DNA of 9,017 bases from Microcaldota archaeon (GTDB taxonomy: Archaea; Micrarchaeota; Micrarchaeia; Norongarragalinales; Norongarragalinaceae), in contig JAGVWL010000035.1 of the NCBI GenBank assembly GCA_018304285.1, positions 1-9,017 on the forward strand, given 5' to 3'. Position numbers and translations under genes: made by a program. Below, one piece after another: positions 6,577-9,017 of the stretch (within the stretch, counting starts at the first letter, position 1; the number at the start of each line of letters is the position of its first letter). Below the pieces are notes generated by a model that was not told the DNA's origin, did not search any database, and worked only from the letters and a program-made list of their open reading frames with translations.

Positions 6577-7148
6577 TTCCGGCTTTCGAGTGGAAAAAAT
6601 TCAAGCGAGGCCCGCAAGTCGTGCTGCCCAAAGACGCGGGGCTTTTGCTCGGGTATGCAGGGTTGGGAGAAGGCGATAGGATTGCGGAAGCTGGCAGCGG
6701 AAGCGGGTGGCTCACCGTTTTTCTCGCGAACGTCGCGGGCGAAAAAGGAAAGGTGTATTCTTACGAGCGGCGCGAGGATTTCCTTGAATTGGCGAAAAAG
6801 AACATAGTCAAAGCGGGTTTCGAAAACCGCGTGGAATTCAAGCTGAAAGACGCGGCGCAAGGCTTTGACGAAAAGGATTTGGATTGCATCGTCCTCGACT
6901 GCGGCGATTCGCACTTGCTTCTCGCGAACGCCTTCGGTTCACTCCGCAAAAACGGCTTGTGCGCTGGCTTCATGCCGAACGCCGAGCAAGTGAACGCTTT
7001 CGTAACTGAAGGGGAAAAACAGGGTTTCGAACACTGGCTTTCGCTGGAAAGCATAGTTCGCGAGTGGCTCGCGCGAGAGAGGGGAACGCGCCCCAAGAAC
7101 GTGGGCTTGACGCACACGTCGTTCTTGACTCTTTTGAAAAAACCTTGA
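6573..7148 (+). CDS. trmI: TrmI-like tRNA (adenine-N1)-methyltransferase, short form
   Basis: TrmI enzymes use S-adenosylmethionine to make m1A at position 58 (and 57 in archaea) of the tRNA T-loop. Family features in order: RGPQVVLPKDAGLLL (12-26), SAM-binding motif I AEAGSGSGWLT (38-48), the acidic ribose-binding residue E65 in YSYERRED, KDA at 92-94, IVLD at 106-109, and the C-terminal RPKNVGLTHTSFLTLLKK (173-190). At 191 aa it is clearly shorter than typical archaeal TrmI (about 250 aa). It starts almost at the catalytic domain, so the N-terminal beta-barrel domain is missing. After D109 the usual DxPxPW-like substrate loop is replaced by CGDSHLL. The ATG overlaps the HIT stop (ATGA), so the two are probably coupled. 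Activity on tRNA is plausible but not certain given these losses; another small-RNA methyltransferase role is possible. Confidence 0.82.
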   Translation: MIPAFEWKKFKRGPQVVLPKDAGLLLGYAGLGEGDRIAEAGSGSGWLTVFLANVAGEKGKVYSYERREDFLELAKKNIVKAGFENRVEFKLKDAAQGFDEKDLDCIVLDCGDSHLLLANAFGSLRKNGLCAGFMPNAEQVNAFVTEGEKQGFEHWLSLESIVREWLARERGTRPKNVGLTHTSFLTLLKKP

Positions 7149-7169
7149 CGGCTGCAAGAAATTCAAAAG
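7131..7169. repeat. Inverted repeat spanning the trmI stop codon
   Basis: CTTTTGAA (7131-7138) and TTCAAAAG (7162-7169) are perfect 8-bp arms. Inside them CTTG (7144-7147) pairs with CAAG (7155-7158). On the plus strand the sequence after it is purine-rich, with no T-run, so it is not a standard terminator. It could be an RNA-processing or stability hairpin between trmI and the next gene. Confidence 0.4.
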
Positions 7170-7200
7170 AAAGAAAAACCCCGCCCGCCTTCATGTCTTC

Positions 7201-8001
7201 ATGCGCTTTGCTTTTCTCCTGGCGTTGTCGGCAATCGCATTTGCTTCCCTAGTTTTCGCAGCTTCCTTTCCTCCCGATGCAGTGGTAATACTAGTAGGAA
7301 CGCAGGTTGACAAGCAGATTACCGGCGCGAGCGAAGGGCGGCCGTTGCCCGCACCATCCGCTGCACTAACACCCTCGGGGCAAACGACCGTGTCGCCTAC
7401 GTCCGTGCAGCCTGCGCAGGTTTCGCAATTGGGCCGGGCGTTGTCTCAATTGTGCGCTCCAAACCTTGCAGAACGCATCGTGAAATACTCGAATGAAGCG
7501 GTTGCAAGCGCGAGAAAGAAAGGCAGTCCCGCGCCTTCGGCTGAAGAGCTTGCAATAATGTCGGCTGCGATGGTGATGACTGAACACCAAGCCAGGCGCG
7601 GGGAAGGCTTGGGAGTTTGCGGGGATTCTTCCACGCGCTTGAGCCCGACGAACGATTGCGGCGCGTTCCAGATTTCAATGAACGGCGGGAGCATTTACGG
7701 AGGAAAACGCCGGAGCGTTTACAACGCGAATTCCGACAGGAATTCCGCCGATTATGCATTGAGCTGCTTCAATCCCGACAACAACGTGCGGGAAGGGGTT
7801 TACGCGGTGCTGGGCGCATGGCAGGCTTACCGCCGGAATCCTTCTGCTTACTCCTCTCGCGCGGGCGGGCCTGCGGAATTGGGTAACGTGGGCTTGATTT
7901 ACAACAAGGGCGCGGGCGGCGCGAAGGGCGGGGGAGACCCGAACAACTATTACGCGCGTTTCATTGCGAATTACAACCACGTCAAGAAACTCGCAGGCTA
8001 A
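7201..8001 (+). CDS. Secreted lysozyme-like / soluble lytic transglycosylase-fold protein
   Basis: Enzymes of this fold cleave the MurNAc-GlcNAc bond of peptidoglycan outside the cytoplasm. Residues 1-20 form a signal peptide (likely cut after VFA20), followed by a Ser/Thr/Pro-rich linker (about 45-75). The SLT-type motifs come in the right order: a helix ending in MTEHQ with E128 as candidate catalytic acid, CGAFQIS (153-159) matching the family's G-x-x-Q-I motif, and GLIYNKG (231-237) matching the YNxG motif, then the closing helix YYARFIANYNHVKK. C140 and C153 flank the active-site loop and C85 and C189 are also present, so disulfides are plausible in an exported enzyme. Composition matches the GC-rich neighbours, arguing against very recent acquisition. 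It starts 52 nt after trmI with no clear Shine-Dalgarno or TATA box. Fold is fairly sure; substrate is inference. Confidence 0.78.
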   Translation: MRFAFLLALSAIAFASLVFAASFPPDAVVILVGTQVDKQITGASEGRPLPAPSAALTPSGQTTVSPTSVQPAQVSQLGRALSQLCAPNLAERIVKYSNEAVASARKKGSPAPSAEELAIMSAAMVMTEHQARRGEGLGVCGDSSTRLSPTNDCGAFQISMNGGSIYGGKRRSVYNANSDRNSADYALSCFNPDNNVREGVYAVLGAWQAYRRNPSAYSSRAGGPAELGNVGLIYNKGAGGAKGGGDPNNYYARFIANYNHVKKLAG

Positions 8002-8009
8002 TTCTTGAA

Positions 8010-8023
8010 ACACTAAGAAGTGT
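8010..8023. terminator. Small hairpin between convergent genes, possible bidirectional terminator
   Basis: ACACT (8010-8014) and AGTGT (8019-8023) flank the loop AAGA in the 33-bp gap between the convergent stops at 8001 and 8035. A T-rich run follows at 8037-8043 on the plus strand, and TTTTT directly after the stop on the minus strand. The stem is short, so this is tentative. Confidence 0.35.
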
Positions 8024-8034
8024 CTATGGAAAAA

Positions 8035-8538
8035 CTATTTTTTGACTGGAGGCCAGAGTCGTTTGCTCGATATAACTTTTCTTTCAGAAGTCTGGGCTTT
8101 TTCGTAAACAGGAATACCTTTGATCGCTGCAGCGGCTATAATCAACCTTTTTGCATCAGAGTCAGTTAGCTCGTGCAAGATGATTGCTTTTATTTCGTGG
8201 GGAGGTATTCTTCGTTCGACTACCCTCGTTCCACTTTGGGACACGCCCAACCTCTTTGGAGTAATTATAAACCACGCAGAATCTGGTGTCGAATATACGT
8301 CACTTGGATAATATCGAGTAGTTCCTACGTTTACATATTTTTGTTCACTGTAAGAGTACCTAGCCAATTTTATGGGCTGGTTAATTCTTTTCGAAAAAGA
8401 CTCGGAAATTAAACCTTGATTGATAATTCGGACAGTATTAGCTACATCCGTGTGATGCGTCCATTCTTCTTCCTTAAATTCTAAAAGTGATTTGGGTGAA
8501 TCTTCAGGTTTTTCCCAAAAACGTTTCGGAGCGGGCAT
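8035..8538 (-). CDS. Putative ART/DarT-like protein (HHTD motif), possible toxin
   Basis: The protein has 167 aa. HHTDVANTVRIINQGL (residues 28-43) matches the first, NAD-binding motif of the DarT (DUF4433) / ART superfamily in spacing: H-x-T-x3-N-x3-I-x3-G-L, compare HxTxxxNLxxILxxGL. The C-terminal IPPHEIKAIILHEL...GIPVYEK (111-147) resembles the end of such folds, where a strand-helix-strand carries an 'I-x-x-I' and 'IPV' pattern. Between them are YYPSDVYSTPDSAWFIIT (76-93) and a VVERR (106-110) whose E108 could be the catalytic glutamate; that assignment is a guess. No signal peptide or membrane segment. It is on the minus strand, convergent to the lytic enzyme gene, in an AT-rich segment, with a paralogue-like gene upstream. 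ART family members can modify DNA, RNA or protein; an RNA 2'-phosphotransferase-like role is the main alternative. Confidence 0.6.
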   Translation of the reverse strand: MPAPKRFWEKPEDSPKSLLEFKEEEWTHHTDVANTVRIINQGLISESFSKRINQPIKLARYSYSEQKYVNVGTTRYYPSDVYSTPDSAWFIITPKRLGVSQSGTRVVERRIPPHEIKAIILHELTDSDAKRLIIAAAAIKGIPVYEKAQTSERKVISSKRLWPPVKK

Positions 8539-8556
8539 ATAATCACTGCAAGTGCT

Positions 8557-8578
8557 TTGACGAAAATCTTCTCGTCAA
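8557..8578. repeat. Inverted repeat in the leader of the ART-like gene, possible operator
   Basis: TTGACGA (8557-8563) and TCGTCAA (8572-8578) are perfect 7-bp arms around an 8-nt spacer. They lie 19-40 nt upstream of the ATG at 8538. If the TATA-like TTAATAAA is used, the transcription start near 8573 falls inside the repeat, a good place for a repressor site or a leader hairpin. Confidence 0.4.
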
Positions 8579-8597
8579 TTCTCTATTCGCGGCACGT

Positions 8598-8605
8598 TTT
8601 ATTAA
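8598..8605 (-). promoter_or_regulatory. TATA-like element upstream of the ART-like gene
   Basis: On the minus strand TTAATAAA lies 60-67 nt before the ATG. It predicts a start near 8573 and a leader of about 35 nt. No better TATA box is seen nearer to the ATG. Confidence 0.35.
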
Positions 8606-8658
8606 TGCCATATTGGACACTCTGGTGTAACATGAGGGCTGAAAACTTCGGTATACCT

Positions 8659-8673
8659 TTAGACCAGGTCTAA
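8659..8673. repeat. Perfect 7+1+7 palindrome in the intergenic gap
   Basis: TTAGACC-A-GGTCTAA is symmetric about A8666. With a single central base it cannot form a good hairpin, so a binding site for a dimeric regulator or nuclease is more likely than an RNA structure. It lies between the two HHTD genes. Confidence 0.6.
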
Positions 8674-8687
8674 GTGCAAGGGGGAGC

Positions 8688-8710
8688 GACTCTAGTTTCT
8701 TACTAGAGTC
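8688..8710. repeat. Perfect 9-bp inverted repeat (hairpin) downstream of the right-edge gene
   Basis: GACTCTAGT (8688-8696) and ACTAGAGTC (8702-8710) surround the loop TTCTT. It begins 30 bp past the stop of the right-edge gene. Neither strand has a T-run after it, so it is not a textbook terminator, although it could act as a 3'-end processing hairpin. The 8539-8740 gap holds this, the palindrome at 8659 and the leader repeat; I see no convincing gene in it. Confidence 0.6.
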
Positions 8711-8740
8711 TGACATCAATATCGGCGTTTGAATAAAGAG

Positions 8741-9016
8741 CTAATGTTCTAATCTCGCTGCTCGGCTCGTTAATTCCAGCCAACCTTCGCGGATTCTTGG
8801 CTTTATCTTCACGGGATAGAAACTAAACAAGCCGCGAATCGGCCTTTTTCCAGTAATGCCGACGTGAAGCAGTCCAGGCGCTCGGTTATCGCTGTAGTAG
8901 CCTCGAATGATTGCATTGGCGTAAACGAGGTCCGTATGATGAAAGTCTGAGTTCTTTCCCCGCGGATGGTACGGTTCAGTCATCGCTTCAAAATCCAACA
9001 TTCTGCCATGAGCCAT
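8741..9016 (-). CDS. Small HHTD-motif protein, relative of the downstream ART-like protein (may extend past right edge)
   Basis: The protein has at least 91 aa. FHHTDLVYANAIIRGYY (residues 25-41) matches HHTDVANTVRIINQGL of the gene at 8035-8538, at nearly the same distance from the N-terminus (H26 versus H28). The spacing to the Gly is one residue shorter and the conserved Asn is displaced. After this the two proteins diverge: here VGITGKRPIRGLFSFYPVKIKPRIREGWLEL, with no counterpart of the IPPHEIKAI...GIPVY end. It may therefore be a truncated or specialised paralogue. The ATG at 9016 is one base from the window edge, so an earlier start is possible; internal ATGs exist at residues 6 and 12. 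It is on the same strand as its relative, with a 202-bp gap. Function unknown. Confidence 0.6.
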   Translation of the reverse strand: MAHGRMLDFEAMTEPYHPRGKNSDFHHTDLVYANAIIRGYYSDNRAPGLLHVGITGKRPIRGLFSFYPVKIKPRIREGWLELTSRAARLEH

Positions 9017-9017
9017 G

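Noticed and set aside
8688..8710. Reading the 9-bp hairpin as an intrinsic terminator.
   Set aside because: Neither strand has a T-run after it, unlike the hairpin at 5714.
1..9017. CRISPR arrays, insertion sequences, attachment sites or a replication origin.
   Set aside because: I saw no regularly spaced repeats, transposase or integrase motifs, and no att-like duplication of the tRNA 3' end within the window.

Overview
The window looks archaeal. Two genes start at, or almost at, a TATA-box spacing that predicts leaderless transcripts. The one tRNA is interrupted after position 37 by an intron bordered by a bulge-helix-bulge-type junction, and its CCA end is not encoded. A TrmI-type tRNA methyltransferase is also present. 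Large secreted proteins of no recognised family, with Thr/Pro or Ser/Pro linkers, fit a small-genome (DPANN-type) archaeon, but I cannot name a lineage. Most of the window is fairly GC-rich. The HIT gene (5950-6576) and especially the right end (from about 8030) are visibly more AT-rich.

Layout. Position 1 to 1526 is a minus-strand gene cut by the left edge: three membrane helices, a long Pro/Gln-rich tail and the start of a zinc ribbon. It diverges, across about 95 bp holding two TATA boxes, from a 1361-residue surface protein (1623-5708) with a signal peptide and a C-terminal membrane anchor. A hairpin plus T-rich stretch ends that gene and runs into the promoter of an intron-containing tRNA-Thr(UGU) (5764-5920). 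Then come a HIT-family hydrolase (5950-6576), a short TrmI-like tRNA m1A methyltransferase overlapping it by 4 nt (6573-7148), and a secreted lysozyme-like/lytic transglycosylase-fold protein (7201-8001).

The right end (8035-9017) is a more AT-rich, accessory-looking segment on the minus strand. It holds two small proteins that share an HHTD...II..G motif close to the first motif of DarT/ART-type ADP-ribosyltransferases. They are separated by about 200 bp containing several perfect inverted repeats.

Two themes stand out. One is cell-surface biology: a polytopic membrane protein, a giant anchored exoprotein and a secreted peptidoglycan-lyase-like enzyme in an organism that should lack peptidoglycan, which suggests interaction with bacteria or with another cell envelope. 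The other is RNA: tRNA-Thr, whose T-loop carries A57-A58, lies two genes upstream of a TrmI-like enzyme of the family that methylates those positions. The possible ART-like pair is the best candidate for an undescribed toxin or defence element.
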